From the NCBI GenBank assembly GCA_964399635.1, contig CAYNRU010000015.1, positions 1 through 64,000 on the forward strand: 64,000 bases of DNA. Reading direction: 5' to 3'. The notes below the pieces were generated by a model. That model was not told where the DNA came from. It worked only from the letters and a program-made list of their open reading frames with translations, and searched no databases. The DNA is from UBA4615 sp964399635 (GTDB taxonomy: Bacteria > Pseudomonadota > Gammaproteobacteria > Burkholderiales > Burkholderiaceae_E). Positions 42,080 to 50,633 of this stretch are shown here, piece after piece (position 1 is the first letter of the stretch; each line of letters starts with the position of its first letter). Both the position numbers and the translations under genes were made by a program.

Positions 42080-42850
42080 ATGAAACGACTCGACGGCAAG
42101 GTGGCTGTCGTCACCGGGGGCGCAGGCGGCATCGGCGCGGCCACCGGGCAGCTGTTCTGCGAGGAGGGCGCGCGCATCGCGCTGGTGGACCTGGCGGGCT
42201 CGCCGCTCGCCGGGGTCGCGCAGGGCATCCGCGACCGGGTGCCGGGCGCCGAGGTGCTGGAGGTGGCTGCCGACCTGGGCGACGAGGCGTCGGCGCGGGC
42301 GGTCGTCGCGCGCGTGCTGGAGCGATTCGGCGCGCTCGATGTGCTGGTCAACAACGCAGGCGTCCGCGCCTACGAGGCGCTCGCCGACGCACAGGCCTCG
42401 ATCTGGCAGCGGATCCTGTCGGTGAACCTGCTGAGCTATGCCTTCCTGGCGCGCGAGGCGCTGCCCGCGCTGCGCCGCAGCGGCCGCGGCGCGATCGTCA
42501 ACGTGTCCTCGACGCACGCCGTCAACCCGCGCGCCGGCATGGGCCAGTACGACGTCGCGAAGGCGGGCATCCTGTCGATGACGCGCACGCTCGCCTTCGA
42601 GGAGGCGCCCAACCGGGTGCGCGTCAACGCGGTCTGCCCGGGCCTGACGCTGACGCCCTTCCACGTGGCCCGCGCGATGCAGGCCGGGCGCACCGAGCAG
42701 GATCTGCGCACCGAGCAGGTCGACCACAACATGCAGCGGCGCTGGGCCGATCCGCGCGAAGTCGCGTATCCGATCCTGTGGCTGGCGAGCGACGAGGCGT
42801 CGTTCTGCACCGCCTCGACGCTGATGGTCGACGGCGCGACGCGGGTCTGA
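42080..42850 (+). CDS. SDR-family NAD(P)-dependent oxidoreductase
   Basis: A 256-residue classical short-chain dehydrogenase: TGGAGGIG (residues 12-19), Asp36 at the end of beta-2 suggesting NAD preference, NNAG near 90, the catalytic Ser in VNVSSTHAV and YDVAK (Tyr-x-x-x-Lys), and CPGL. All catalytic residues are there. Gene follows the TRAP permease by 57 bp and likely oxidises the imported hydroxy-acid or a later intermediate. Confidence 0.87.
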   Translation: MKRLDGKVAVVTGGAGGIGAATGQLFCEEGARIALVDLAGSPLAGVAQGIRDRVPGAEVLEVAADLGDEASARAVVARVLERFGALDVLVNNAGVRAYEALADAQASIWQRILSVNLLSYAFLAREALPALRRSGRGAIVNVSSTHAVNPRAGMGQYDVAKAGILSMTRTLAFEEAPNRVRVNAVCPGLTLTPFHVARAMQAGRTEQDLRTEQVDHNMQRRWADPREVAYPILWLASDEASFCTASTLMVDGATRV

Positions 42851-43029
42851 GCGCGACCCCGCCCGTGACCGATAGCGAGACGATCGCCATGGCCGCCTGC
42901 TGATCCCGATCTGCCTCGCGACCGGCTTTGCGTTCGGCCTGGCCACCTGTCGGTGGCGCCACCGGTTCGGCCAGGGGCTGCCCGACCGCCACGCGGACCC
43001 GGCCGACGGACCGCCTTCCGGGCCCGGTT

Positions 43030-43674
43030 CTAGTCGATCGCGCCGCCGGTCACGCGCAGGTCGGGGCCCGCGTGGGTCGCGGCCACCGCCAGCGCGGTCC
43101 GCACGCCGTCGATCATCGTCGCGAGCGGCATGCAGGGCGTGCCCGGCCGGCCGCGCACCTGGCCGGGCAGGTAGGGCACGTGCACGAAGCCGCTGCGCGT
43201 GCCGGTGCCGGCGAGCGCGTGCTGAAGCCCGTAGAACACATGGTTGCACACGAAGGTGCCTGCGGTCTGCGAGACCTCGGCCGGCACGTCGCGCGCATGC
43301 AGCGCCGCGACGATCGCCTTGACAGGCAGCGTGCTGAAGTACGCCGCCGGGCCGCCGCGCACGACCGGCACGTCGATCGGGCGCGCACCGGCGTTGTCGG
43401 CGATCCGCGCATCGTCGACGTTGATCGCAACCCGCTCGAGCGACAGCGCGGCGCGCCCGCCCGCCTGCCCGAGCGCCACCGCGAGCATCGGCGCATGCCG
43501 GCGCAGCGCGGCGCGCAGCACGCGCAGCGACGCGCGGAACTCGGTCGGCAGCTGCAGCGCGAGCACGCGCGCTCCGGCGATCGCCTCGCCGTCGAGCGCG
43601 CTCGCGATCAGCCAGCTCGGATTCACGGACTCGCCGTCGAAGGGCTCGAAGCCGGTCAGCAGGATGGTCGGCAT
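43030..43674 (-). CDS. pcp: pyroglutamyl-peptidase I
   Basis: A 214-residue Cys peptidase of family C15, which removes N-terminal pyroglutamate. LLTGFEPFDGESVNPSW is the signature start; the triad is Glu in LERVAINVDDARIADNAG, Cys in AGTFVCNHVFYG and His in FVHVPYLPGQ. The length matches the family. I favour ATG 43674 because GAGG lies 7 bases upstream; ATG 43686 would overlap the Nudix stop (ATGA). Last gene of a coupled three-gene operon. Confidence 0.87.
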   Translation of the reverse strand: MPTILLTGFEPFDGESVNPSWLIASALDGEAIAGARVLALQLPTEFRASLRVLRAALRRHAPMLAVALGQAGGRAALSLERVAINVDDARIADNAGARPIDVPVVRGGPAAYFSTLPVKAIVAALHARDVPAEVSQTAGTFVCNHVFYGLQHALAGTGTRSGFVHVPYLPGQVRGRPGTPCMPLATMIDGVRTALAVAATHAGPDLRVTGGAID

Positions 43675-43682
43675 GGTGGGCC

Positions 43683-44375
43683 TCATCGCCAGGTGAAGCG
43701 CGGCTGGTCGAAATGCGCGACGCGCGTCGCGCGGCCGAGCAGCAGGACCTCGCGCAGTTGATAGATGATCGCCGCGGTCGGTGCGGCGACCCAGTCGTCG
43801 CCCAGCGGCATCCGCAGCACCGGGTCGCCGCCCGGCTCGTGCGGCGCGTCCAGGATCGGGGCGTCGTCGCGCAGCCACTCGGCGAGCGGCACACGGTGCA
43901 CCGACTCGACCTCCTGCGCCGCGGGGCGCAGCACGCGGGCCTCGCCCGCCCAGACCACCACCGGGGTGATCACGAAGCCGCTGCGCGTGGCGTAGTCGTC
44001 GAGCCGCCCGAGCACCGCGCCCGGACCGGCCCGCAGTCCGACCTCCTCGTGCATTTCGCGCAGCGCCGCCGCCTCCGGCGTCTCGTCGCCGTCGATGCGT
44101 CCGCCCGGCAGCGCCCACTGGCTCGCGTGCCGGTTCATGTGGGCGGGCCGGCGGGTCAGCAGCAGCGCCGCCGCGCCCTGCCACCGGTCGTGCCGCGCGA
44201 GGCCGCCCAGGTCGGCGCCGTGCCCCTCGTCGACCAGCGCGAGCGCGACGGCCGCCCGACGCCTGCCGTCGGGCTCGATCGGGCGCAGCGGCCACGCCGC
44301 GAGGCGCCCGGCGACCAGGGCCCGCAGCGCGTCGTCGCGCGCGATCGGCGCGTGCTGCGGGCCGGGTCGGCTCAC
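43683..44375 (-). CDS. Nudix hydrolase (CoA-diphosphatase-like)
   Basis: A 230-residue Nudix protein. The box GGRIDGDETPEAAALREMHEEVGL (split here only by position: G at about 104 to L at about 126) fits GX5EX7REUXEEXGU exactly. ALLLTRRPAHMNRHASQWALPGG before it is typical of the NUDT7/YeaB-type CoA diphosphatases. GTG start overlapping the stop of the PanB-like gene by four bases (GTGA). Function as CoA pyrophosphatase is inferred. Confidence 0.85.
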   Translation of the reverse strand: MSRPGPQHAPIARDDALRALVAGRLAAWPLRPIEPDGRRRAAVALALVDEGHGADLGGLARHDRWQGAAALLLTRRPAHMNRHASQWALPGGRIDGDETPEAAALREMHEEVGLRAGPGAVLGRLDDYATRSGFVITPVVVWAGEARVLRPAAQEVESVHRVPLAEWLRDDAPILDAPHEPGGDPVLRMPLGDDWVAAPTAAIIYQLREVLLLGRATRVAHFDQPRFTWR

Positions 44376-45271
44376 CCCGCGTCCGCCGCCTTCACGAACG
44401 CATCGATCAGCCCGTCGGGCGCCTTGACCACGTGCTGCGGCCCGGGGAAGGTGCCGCCCCGCACGTCGGCGATGAACTCCCTGAAGGCCGCGATCCGCTC
44501 GACCTGCATGGCCTGCTTCATCGCGTGCAGGTCGCGGTACTGCTTGGCGTGGCGGGGGTAGGGCGGCGGGTTGTTGCCCAGGATGTCCTCGGCGAACAGG
44601 AACTGGATGTCGCCGCCGCGGCCCGCGCCGATCGACGAGGTGATCAGCGTGGTGCGCCGGCTGATCTCGGCGAGCAGCGCCTCGGGGATCACCTCCACCT
44701 CGACCGCGTAGGCGCCCGCGTCCTCGAGCGCCTTGACCTGGCGCAGCACCCACAGCGCCTCGTCGACGGTCTTGCCGACCGCGCGCAGGCCGCCGGTCCA
44801 GGTGCTGCGCCGGGGCACCAGGCCGGCATGGCCCTGCACCGGGATGCCGGCCTCGGCCGCCGCCTCGATGAAGCGCGGGCTCCACTGGCACATCACCGCG
44901 TCGAAGCCGGCCTTCATCGCCGCATAGCCCAGGCGTACCGCCTCGTCGGGCGTGGCGGCGGCCACCAGCGGCACCGAGGCCGCCATGAAGGTCTTCGGGG
45001 CGGCCCGGCGGATGGCGATCGCGGGCTCGGGGTTGGCCGGGTCGAAGCGGCACTTCATGGTATCGATGCCGGCCTCCTCGGCGGCCATCGCCTCCTCGGG
45101 CGAGAACGGCAGCGTCTCGGTCAGCACGCGCACGCCCTTCTGGTCGCGCAGGTCCTTGACCGTGTAGTTGCGCACGCCGTAGGCGCCGCCCACGGTCATG
45201 ATCCGCTTCAGTCCCTGCCCGGTCGCATCGCGCGGGGGGATGCCGCCGTCGCCGGTCGCGTGGCTCGCCAT
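44372..45271 (-). CDS. PanB-like (3-methyl-2-oxobutanoate hydroxymethyltransferase family) enzyme
   Basis: A 299-residue TIM-barrel enzyme of the PEP-mutase/PanB superfamily. VQGHAGLVPRRSTWTGGLRA and YAVEVEVIPEALLAEISRRT, with SIGAGRGGDIQFLFAEDILG, follow the PanB pattern (GHVGL, ECVP, GIGAG), yet the N-terminal metal-binding motif of true PanB is replaced, and the protein is about 35 residues longer. It is therefore probably not the pantothenate enzyme, but an aldol-type lyase on a related 2-oxo acid. First gene of the operon with Nudix and Pcp. Confidence 0.72.
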   Translation of the reverse strand: MASHATGDGGIPPRDATGQGLKRIMTVGGAYGVRNYTVKDLRDQKGVRVLTETLPFSPEEAMAAEEAGIDTMKCRFDPANPEPAIAIRRAAPKTFMAASVPLVAAATPDEAVRLGYAAMKAGFDAVMCQWSPRFIEAAAEAGIPVQGHAGLVPRRSTWTGGLRAVGKTVDEALWVLRQVKALEDAGAYAVEVEVIPEALLAEISRRTTLITSSIGAGRGGDIQFLFAEDILGNNPPPYPRHAKQYRDLHAMKQAMQVERIAAFREFIADVRGGTFPGPQHVVKAPDGLIDAFVKAADAG

Positions 45272-45355
45272 GTGTGTCGCCTCCTGAGTGTGGTTCGCAT
45301 CGTCCCGGGCCGCAGCGACGTCGGGTGCGGCCGATTGTAGCGACCGCGCCGCGCC

Positions 45356-46192
45356 TCAGCGCTCCCAGATCTGCCGGCCCTGGTCGCTCTCGGTCACGAG
45401 TCGCTCCCCCACGCGGCGATAGGCTGCGGCCCGCTGGAACTGCGCGAGGCCGTCGGGCTGCACCCACAGCTCGGCGCCCCGGACCTGCCAGCGTCCGCTG
45501 AACTCGAGCGTCTCGCCGCCCTGGTGGCTCCAGTTGCCGCCGCCGCCCGCCGAGCGCACCCACTGGCGCACGCGGCCGTCGGCGGCCAGTTCCATGATGC
45601 GCAGCGTGGCGAGCGCAGCGAAGCCGCCCGCGCCACCCGGGCTGTTGATCTGCGACTCGTTGCGCCAGCGGCCGACGATGGCCGGGTCCAGCGCGCCGGC
45701 CGCGCCGGCCGCGCCTGCCGCGGCCGCCGCCGGCGGCGCGGCCGCCGCCGCCGCGCCGTCGACCCGACGCATCGTCAGCGACCGCGCCGGGCTCGGGGCG
45801 GGCGGCTGCACGGTGAGCGTCAGCGATTCGCCGCGCGGCTCGGCCTCCATCGGCAGCAGGTCCCGGCCTGTCCCCGGCTCCGTCAGGCTGCCCCGGATCC
45901 GTTGCCCGTCGTACGCGCCGCGCACGCCCAGCGTCAGCGTCCCCTCGGCCAGGGCGCCCTCGACCCGCGTGCCGTCGATGCGCAGGGTGAGCCGGCTGGT
46001 GACGCCCTGCACGGTCGCCTCGTAGGTCGCGGTGCGCGGCTGGGCGACGGCGACGCCGCAGGCGAGCAGCCCCGCCAAGAGCCATGCCTGCCACGCGGGG
46101 GCGCGACGCCCGGTCGCGGCCGGTTGCCGCGGCTGCGGCACGGGTGCCCGCGCGCGCTCGCCGAGTGGGGTTCGGTCGGTGTGCAGGCCCAT
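45356..46192 (-). CDS. exported protein of unknown function, Ala/Gly-rich linker
   Basis: A 278-residue protein with an N-terminal arginine-rich part, a hydrophobic leader (WQAWLLAGLLACGVAVAQ, about residues 33-50), a beta-rich domain (TYEATVQGVTSRLTLRIDGT), an Ala-rich linker (about 140-165), and a second small beta domain that starts DPAIVGRWRNESQINS and ends TESDQGRQIWER. The second domain resembles lipocalin-like/META-type propagated repeats in periplasmic proteins. Start 46192 is my choice; two ATGs lie further upstream. Function unknown. Confidence 0.6.
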   Translation of the reverse strand: MGLHTDRTPLGERARAPVPQPRQPAATGRRAPAWQAWLLAGLLACGVAVAQPRTATYEATVQGVTSRLTLRIDGTRVEGALAEGTLTLGVRGAYDGQRIRGSLTEPGTGRDLLPMEAEPRGESLTLTVQPPAPSPARSLTMRRVDGAAAAAAPPAAAAAGAAGAAGALDPAIVGRWRNESQINSPGGAGGFAALATLRIMELAADGRVRQWVRSAGGGGNWSHQGGETLEFSGRWQVRGAELWVQPDGLAQFQRAAAYRRVGERLVTESDQGRQIWER

Positions 46193-46352
46193 CTTGCGGT
46201 GCTCGCCAGGGGTCTCGAAGCACGCATTGTGCATCGGGCCCGCGATCGCGCGGCGCGCGGCCGATCGGTGCGCCCGCGCCGTGCGGCGGGGCGGGTGGCG
46301 GCGCGCCGCAGGGCGGCGTAGGCTTGCGGTGCGTCGGCTGCAAGGAGTCACC

Positions 46353-46757
46353 ATGCGCATCGATCCGAAGACCCTGGCGGTGTGCGCTGCGATCGCCGCG
46401 GCGAGCCTGGTCGCTGAGCCCGCCCATGCGCGCGGCCCTTATTACGGCTGGCGCGGCGGCGTGGTCGTCGGCGTGCCGCTCTACCGGCCCTGGTATCCGG
46501 GCCCCTGGGCCTACGGCGGCTACTACCCCGGCGCCTGGGGCTACGGCGGCTACTACGGCGGCTACTACGGCCCGTACGCCGTGCCGCCCGCGGTGTACGC
46601 GCCTCCCGCGCCGACGGTCTTCATCGAGCGCGCCGACGCCGTCGCTCAGGCGCCGGCGGCCGGCTTCTGGTACTGGTGCGCCGACTCGCGTGCCTACTAC
46701 CCGTCGGTCCCAGCCTGCGCGTCGGCGTGGGTGCCGGTGCCCCCGCGCGCAAACTGA
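46353..46757 (+). CDS. small exported Gly/Tyr-rich protein
   Basis: A 134-residue protein: signal peptide about 1-27 (ending PAHA), a Gly/Tyr-rich middle (WAYGGYYPGAWGYGGYYGGY), and a C-terminal block FWYWCADSRAYYPSVPACAS with two Cys, seen in many Burkholderiales envelope proteins. AAGGAG lies 7 bases before the ATG. Probably periplasmic or envelope-associated; function unknown. Confidence 0.75.
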   Translation: MRIDPKTLAVCAAIAAASLVAEPAHARGPYYGWRGGVVVGVPLYRPWYPGPWAYGGYYPGAWGYGGYYGGYYGPYAVPPAVYAPPAPTVFIERADAVAQAPAAGFWYWCADSRAYYPSVPACASAWVPVPPRAN

Positions 46758-46826
46758 GCGCTGCGCGACGCCTGGCCCACCTCCGCGCGCAGTGCGTCGC
46801 GCGCCTGCGACGCGCCGTGCCCGGGC

Positions 46827-47699
46827 TCAGCGCCCGCGCTGCTCGATCACCGCCGCCCAGCGCCGCAGCGGGTCGGCGCGCAGTCGTCCGTCGGCCTGCA
46901 CCGGCACCCCCGTGAGCGCGACGGTATCGGAGACGTTGCCGCCGATGGTGTCGATGCTGGCGCCGGCGGGGTCGGTCGCGACCACCAGCTCGCAGTGATA
47001 GGCCCCGCGTCGCAGCACGGCGTATCCGTTCGGGCCGTAGATGTCGCCGCCGCGCGCGTTGCACACCAGGTCGCCCACCCGCGGCGCGTAGCGGGCCGGA
47101 TCTCGGGTCGCGAACGGGTCCTCGGGGCGCGCCGCCATGAAGCGCTCGATGTAGTCCCAGTGCAGCACCGTCGAGGGGAACTCGGCCGCGGTGTAGCCGG
47201 CGCTGCGCGCGATCCAGGCGACGAAGGCCGCCGACCACGGGCGCAGCTCGCCGCCGTTGCCGACGATCGGCGCGCGGCTCACGCCGTACCAGTACGCGAG
47301 CACGCGGGTGAGCATCGGGCCCTGCAGCTCATGCGTCGCCCCTGCGGGGTCCGCGAACTCCACGCGGCTGCTGCCGTCGGCCGCGACGCGCGCGATGGGC
47401 GAGCCGAACAGCGACCACTCCTGGCGCGCCAGGGTCACCATCCGCTCGCGCGGCGAGGGCACCGGGAAGGCCGGCACGACCGATGCCGACGAGGTCAGCG
47501 GCGGCGGGGGTTGAGGGCGCGGCGGCGTGGCGCAGCCAGCGGCCAGCAGCACGGCAAGCGTGCCGGCCGCGACGCGGCATCGGCGGGCCCGGCGCGACCC
47601 GGGGCGCGGGCGCCGCGGACCGGCGGTACGGTCGTCGCGGGCCGCGGTAGGCAGGGGCGTCTGCGGCGGTGGGAGGAGGGGGCGAAGGGTCGGGTCCAT
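46827..47699 (-). CDS. DUF2272 lipoprotein
   Basis: A 290-residue protein with an arginine-rich start, lipobox LAAGC (about residue 55), a Pro-rich linker and a DUF2272 domain: RQEWSLFGSPIARV, WYGVSRAPIVGNGGELRPWS-AAFVAWI, YERFMAARPEDPFA-like, GDLVCNARGG and YHCELVVATDPAGASIDTIG. The Cys and His of the last blocks suggest a cysteine-peptidase (NlpC/CHAP-like) fold, so a role in the cell wall is likely. Start ATG 47699. Confidence 0.78.
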   Translation of the reverse strand: MDPTLRPLLPPPQTPLPTAARDDRTAGPRRPRPGSRRARRCRVAAGTLAVLLAAGCATPPRPQPPPPLTSSASVVPAFPVPSPRERMVTLARQEWSLFGSPIARVAADGSSRVEFADPAGATHELQGPMLTRVLAYWYGVSRAPIVGNGGELRPWSAAFVAWIARSAGYTAAEFPSTVLHWDYIERFMAARPEDPFATRDPARYAPRVGDLVCNARGGDIYGPNGYAVLRRGAYHCELVVATDPAGASIDTIGGNVSDTVALTGVPVQADGRLRADPLRRWAAVIEQRGR

Positions 47700-47814
47700 C
47701 GGGTGATTGTCCGCCACCCGGGCGCCGACGCGCCTCGCCGGGGTGCCGGGGCGCTCGCGTCGGCGGCGCACCCCACGGCCCCGGCCGCGGCTGGCCGGGT
47801 CCGGTCGCGGCTCC

Positions 47815-47820
47815 TATAAT
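47815..47820 (+). promoter_or_regulatory. perfect -10 element (TATAAT) next to the start codon
   Basis: TATAAT ends 6 bp before the ATG of the DapA-like gene, so transcription would begin at or beside the ATG. No good -35 is visible at 17 bp. It suggests a leaderless mRNA. Confidence 0.5.
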
Positions 47821-47826
47821 CGATCG

Positions 47827-48765
47827 ATGAACGCTGCCCGACGCCTCGACGAAACCGCCGCCGGGATGTACGTCATCTCGGCCACCCCCTTCACCGCGCA
47901 GGGCGCGCTCGATCTCGAGTCGACGCGCTCGCTGATGTCGTTCTACCTCGATTGGGGCGTCACCGGGTTCACCATCCTCGGCATCATGGGCGAGGCGCCC
48001 AAGCTGTCCGGCGAGGAGAGCACCGCGTTCGTGGCGACCGCGCTGCGCGCCATCGGCGGCAAGGTGCCCACCATCGTGGGCGCGAGCGCCGCCGGGCTGG
48101 ACAACCTCGCCGCGTTCTCGCGCCGGGTGATGGACGCGGGCGCGGCCGGCGTCATGGTGGCGCCGGTGCCGGGGCTGCGCTCCGACGACCAGGTCTACGG
48201 CTACTACGAGCAGGTCGCCGCGCGGCTCGGCGACATACCGTGGGTGCTGCAGGACTATCCGCAGACCACCACCGTCTACATGTCGCCGACGGTCATCCTG
48301 AAGATGATCGCGGACTTCCCCAACCTGGTGATGGTCAAGCACGAGGACTGGCCCGGCCTCGCCAAGGTCACGCGTCTGCGTGACGCCGAGCGCGCGGGCG
48401 CGCGGCGCGTGTCGATCCTGGTGGGCAACGGTGGCATCCACTACCCGCAGGAGCTCGCGCGCGGCGTGGACGGCGCCATGACGGGCTTTGCCTATCCGGA
48501 GGCGCTGGTCAAGACCTACGACCTGTTCAAGGCCGGGCGCACCGAGGAGGCGGAGGACCTGTTCGACGCCTACCTGCCCATCGTCCGCCACGAGCTGCAG
48601 CCGGGCCTGGGCCTGGCGGTGCGCAAGCACATCCTCATGAAGCGCGGCGCGATTGCGAGCGACGCGGTGCGCGCGCCGGGCCCGCGCCTGTCGGCGCGCG
48701 ACGTCGAGGAGGTCGCACACCTGGTGCGCCGCATGGAGCGGCGCGTCGCCGCGCTGGGCCTGTGA
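47827..48765 (+). CDS. dihydrodipicolinate synthase-family aldolase/lyase
   Basis: A 312-residue class I aldolase of the DapA/NanA family. SATPFTAQGALDLESTRSLM, GVTGFTILGIMGEAPKLSGE (pyruvate-binding loop) and the Schiff-base Lys in PNLVMVKHEDWPG are present, with the Tyr of WVLQDYPQTT one turn before. The loop GIMGEA instead of the GTTGE of DapA, and the place beside hydantoin-type genes, indicate a catabolic 2-oxo-acid aldolase or dehydratase, not lysine synthesis. The start follows a TATAAT by 6 bp. Confidence 0.82.
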   Translation: MNAARRLDETAAGMYVISATPFTAQGALDLESTRSLMSFYLDWGVTGFTILGIMGEAPKLSGEESTAFVATALRAIGGKVPTIVGASAAGLDNLAAFSRRVMDAGAAGVMVAPVPGLRSDDQVYGYYEQVAARLGDIPWVLQDYPQTTTVYMSPTVILKMIADFPNLVMVKHEDWPGLAKVTRLRDAERAGARRVSILVGNGGIHYPQELARGVDGAMTGFAYPEALVKTYDLFKAGRTEEAEDLFDAYLPIVRHELQPGLGLAVRKHILMKRGAIASDAVRAPGPRLSARDVEEVAHLVRRMERRVAALGL

Positions 48766-48778
48766 GCCCCCGCCGCGG

Positions 48779-49486
48779 ATGAGCGGGGGCGGCGCAGGCG
48801 TGCCCGCCGGTCGGGCACGGACCGTCTTCGTCATCAACCCGAACAGCACGCTGGTCGTCACCGAGCACATCGACCGCGCGCTGCAGGGCTTGCGCAGGCC
48901 CGACGGCCCCGCGATCGTCTGCGAGACGCTGCGCACCGGCCCGCCGGGCATCGAGTCGCAGGCGCACGTGGACGGCACGACGGCGCGGCTCCTCGAGTAT
49001 TTCGACGCGCATCCGCAGCACCGCGCGGCCGACGCGGTGGTGCTCGCCTGCTTCTCGGACCCGGGCCTGCACGCGATGCGCGAGACCCTGCCGGGGCGCG
49101 TGTACGGCAGCGCCGAGTGTGCCTACCTGACGGCGGCGGCGATGGGCGAGCGTTTCGGCGTGATCTCGATCCTGTCGCGCGCGATCGGCCGCCACAAGCG
49201 CCAGCTGCGCACGATGGGGCTGGAGTCGCGGCTGGCGGAGGACCTCGCGATCGAGCTCGGGGTGGTCGAGCTCTCGCGCGAGGACGAGACCTTCTCGCGG
49301 ATGAGCGCGGTGGGGCGCACGCTCGTCGACCATCACGGGGCGCGGGTGATCGTGATGGGCTGCGCCGGGATGGCGCGCTACCGCGACCGGCTCGAGGACC
49401 TGCTGGATGTGCCGGTGATCGACCCGACGCAGGCCGCGGTCGCGATCGCGCTGGGCCAGCTGCTGGCGCGGGCGCCGCAGGGCTGA
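48779..49486 (+). CDS. Asp/Glu/hydantoin racemase family protein
   Basis: A 235-residue racemase. VFVINPNSTLVVTEHIDRAL is the N-terminal family motif; the two catalytic Cys are in VVLACFSDPGLHA (about residue 88) and RVIVMGCAGMARY (about 192). It fits hydantoin racemase best because a hydantoinase and a D-carbamoylase lie nearby. It is 13 bp downstream of the aldolase-type gene and on the same transcript. Confidence 0.84.
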   Translation: MSGGGAGVPAGRARTVFVINPNSTLVVTEHIDRALQGLRRPDGPAIVCETLRTGPPGIESQAHVDGTTARLLEYFDAHPQHRAADAVVLACFSDPGLHAMRETLPGRVYGSAECAYLTAAAMGERFGVISILSRAIGRHKRQLRTMGLESRLAEDLAIELGVVELSREDETFSRMSAVGRTLVDHHGARVIVMGCAGMARYRDRLEDLLDVPVIDPTQAAVAIALGQLLARAPQG

Positions 49487-49658
49487 CCGGCGGGTTCGCG
49501 CGGGCGGCGGCGCGCGCCACCGCGACCCGATGCGCCGGTGCTCCAGCCTGCTCAGCAGCCGCACCAATCGGCCACAGCAGCGCGAGGTCCATCAGCGCCG
49601 CGATCACGATGCGGGTCGGGTTGTAGGTCAGCGACTGCGCCTGGCGCGTGGCGTCAAC

Positions 49659-50591
49659 TCAATCGGGCAGCGGGTCGCCCGCGCCAGTGCGCTCGACGAT
49701 CAGGCGGTAGTGCTCGGGCCGGCGATGCTGCGCAAAATTGAACACGAACTTGCGGAAGGTGTCGCCCAGGGCGAGGTCGCAGTTGAAGAAGATCACCTCG
49801 TCGTCCTCGGTGCAGGACTGCGCCGCGATCTCGCCGGTGGGCGAGACGATGGCCGACCCGGCGATCATGTGGAAGCCGTCCTCCGCACCACACTTGGCCG
49901 CCGCGCCCACCCACAGTGCGTTCTCGTGGGCGTGCGCCTGCAGCAGCAGCAGGTGGTGGAACATCCTCAGGTGCGGCGGCTCGGGCCAGTGGATGTTGAC
50001 CGACGGCGTGTTGTAGCCGAGCACCACGACCTCGGCGCTCTGCAGGCTCATCACCCGGAAGGTCTCGGGCCAGCGCCGGTCGTTGCAGATGCACATGCCG
50101 AGCCGCGTGCCCATCGTGTCCCAGACCTTGAAGCCCTCGTCGCCGACCTGGAAGTAGCGCTTCTCGAGGTGCTGGAAGGGCGCGGCCGGCTTGTGCTCCG
50201 AGTGGCCGGGCAGATGGACCTTGCGGTAGCGCCCGACGAGGGCGCCCTCACGGTCGACCATGACGGCGGTGTTGAAGCGCTCGCCCTCGGGCGTGAGCTC
50301 GGCGTATCCGAGGTAGAAGCCGACCCGCAGACGGCGGGCCTCGTCGAACAGCGGCTGCGTCGCGGCGTTGGGCATCGAGCGTTCGAAGAACCGGTCGATC
50401 TCGTCCTGCGAGGTCATCCACCAGCGCGGGAAGAAGGTGGTGAGCGCGAGCTCCGGGAACACCACGAAGTGCGCGCCGCGCGAGGCGGACTCGCGCAGCA
50501 TCTCGAGCAGGCGCGCCACCACCGACTCGCGGGAGTCGGCCAGGTGGATGGGGCCGAGCTGTGCGACCGCGAGGGGGAAGGGGCGTTTCAT
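49659..50591 (-). CDS. N-carbamoyl-D-amino-acid hydrolase (nitrilase superfamily)
   Basis: A 310-residue carbon-nitrogen hydrolase. The catalytic triad is complete: Glu in VVFPELALTTFFPRWW (about 48), Lys in RYRKVHLPGH (about 126), Cys in LGMCICNDRRWPET (about 172). TTFFPRWWM and CICNDRRWPE are characteristic of D-carbamoylases, which finish hydantoin breakdown to D-amino acid, CO2 and NH3. It lies 42 bp after the hydantoinase on one transcript. Confidence 0.9.
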   Translation of the reverse strand: MKRPFPLAVAQLGPIHLADSRESVVARLLEMLRESASRGAHFVVFPELALTTFFPRWWMTSQDEIDRFFERSMPNAATQPLFDEARRLRVGFYLGYAELTPEGERFNTAVMVDREGALVGRYRKVHLPGHSEHKPAAPFQHLEKRYFQVGDEGFKVWDTMGTRLGMCICNDRRWPETFRVMSLQSAEVVVLGYNTPSVNIHWPEPPHLRMFHHLLLLQAHAHENALWVGAAAKCGAEDGFHMIAGSAIVSPTGEIAAQSCTEDDEVIFFNCDLALGDTFRKFVFNFAQHRRPEHYRLIVERTGAGDPLPD

Positions 50592-50633
50592 GGGCAGGGT
50601 ACCGGGAGAGGTCCTCGAGAGGGCGGGCGCGGG

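Noticed and set aside
42851..43029. possible small membrane-protein gene
   Set aside because: A hydrophobic frame (PICLATGFAFGLATCRWRHR) has no start codon in frame before it.
49487..49658. minus-strand fragment YNPTRIVIAALMDLALLWPI
   Set aside because: Looks membrane-like but is too short, with no start, and unrecognised; it may be a relic.
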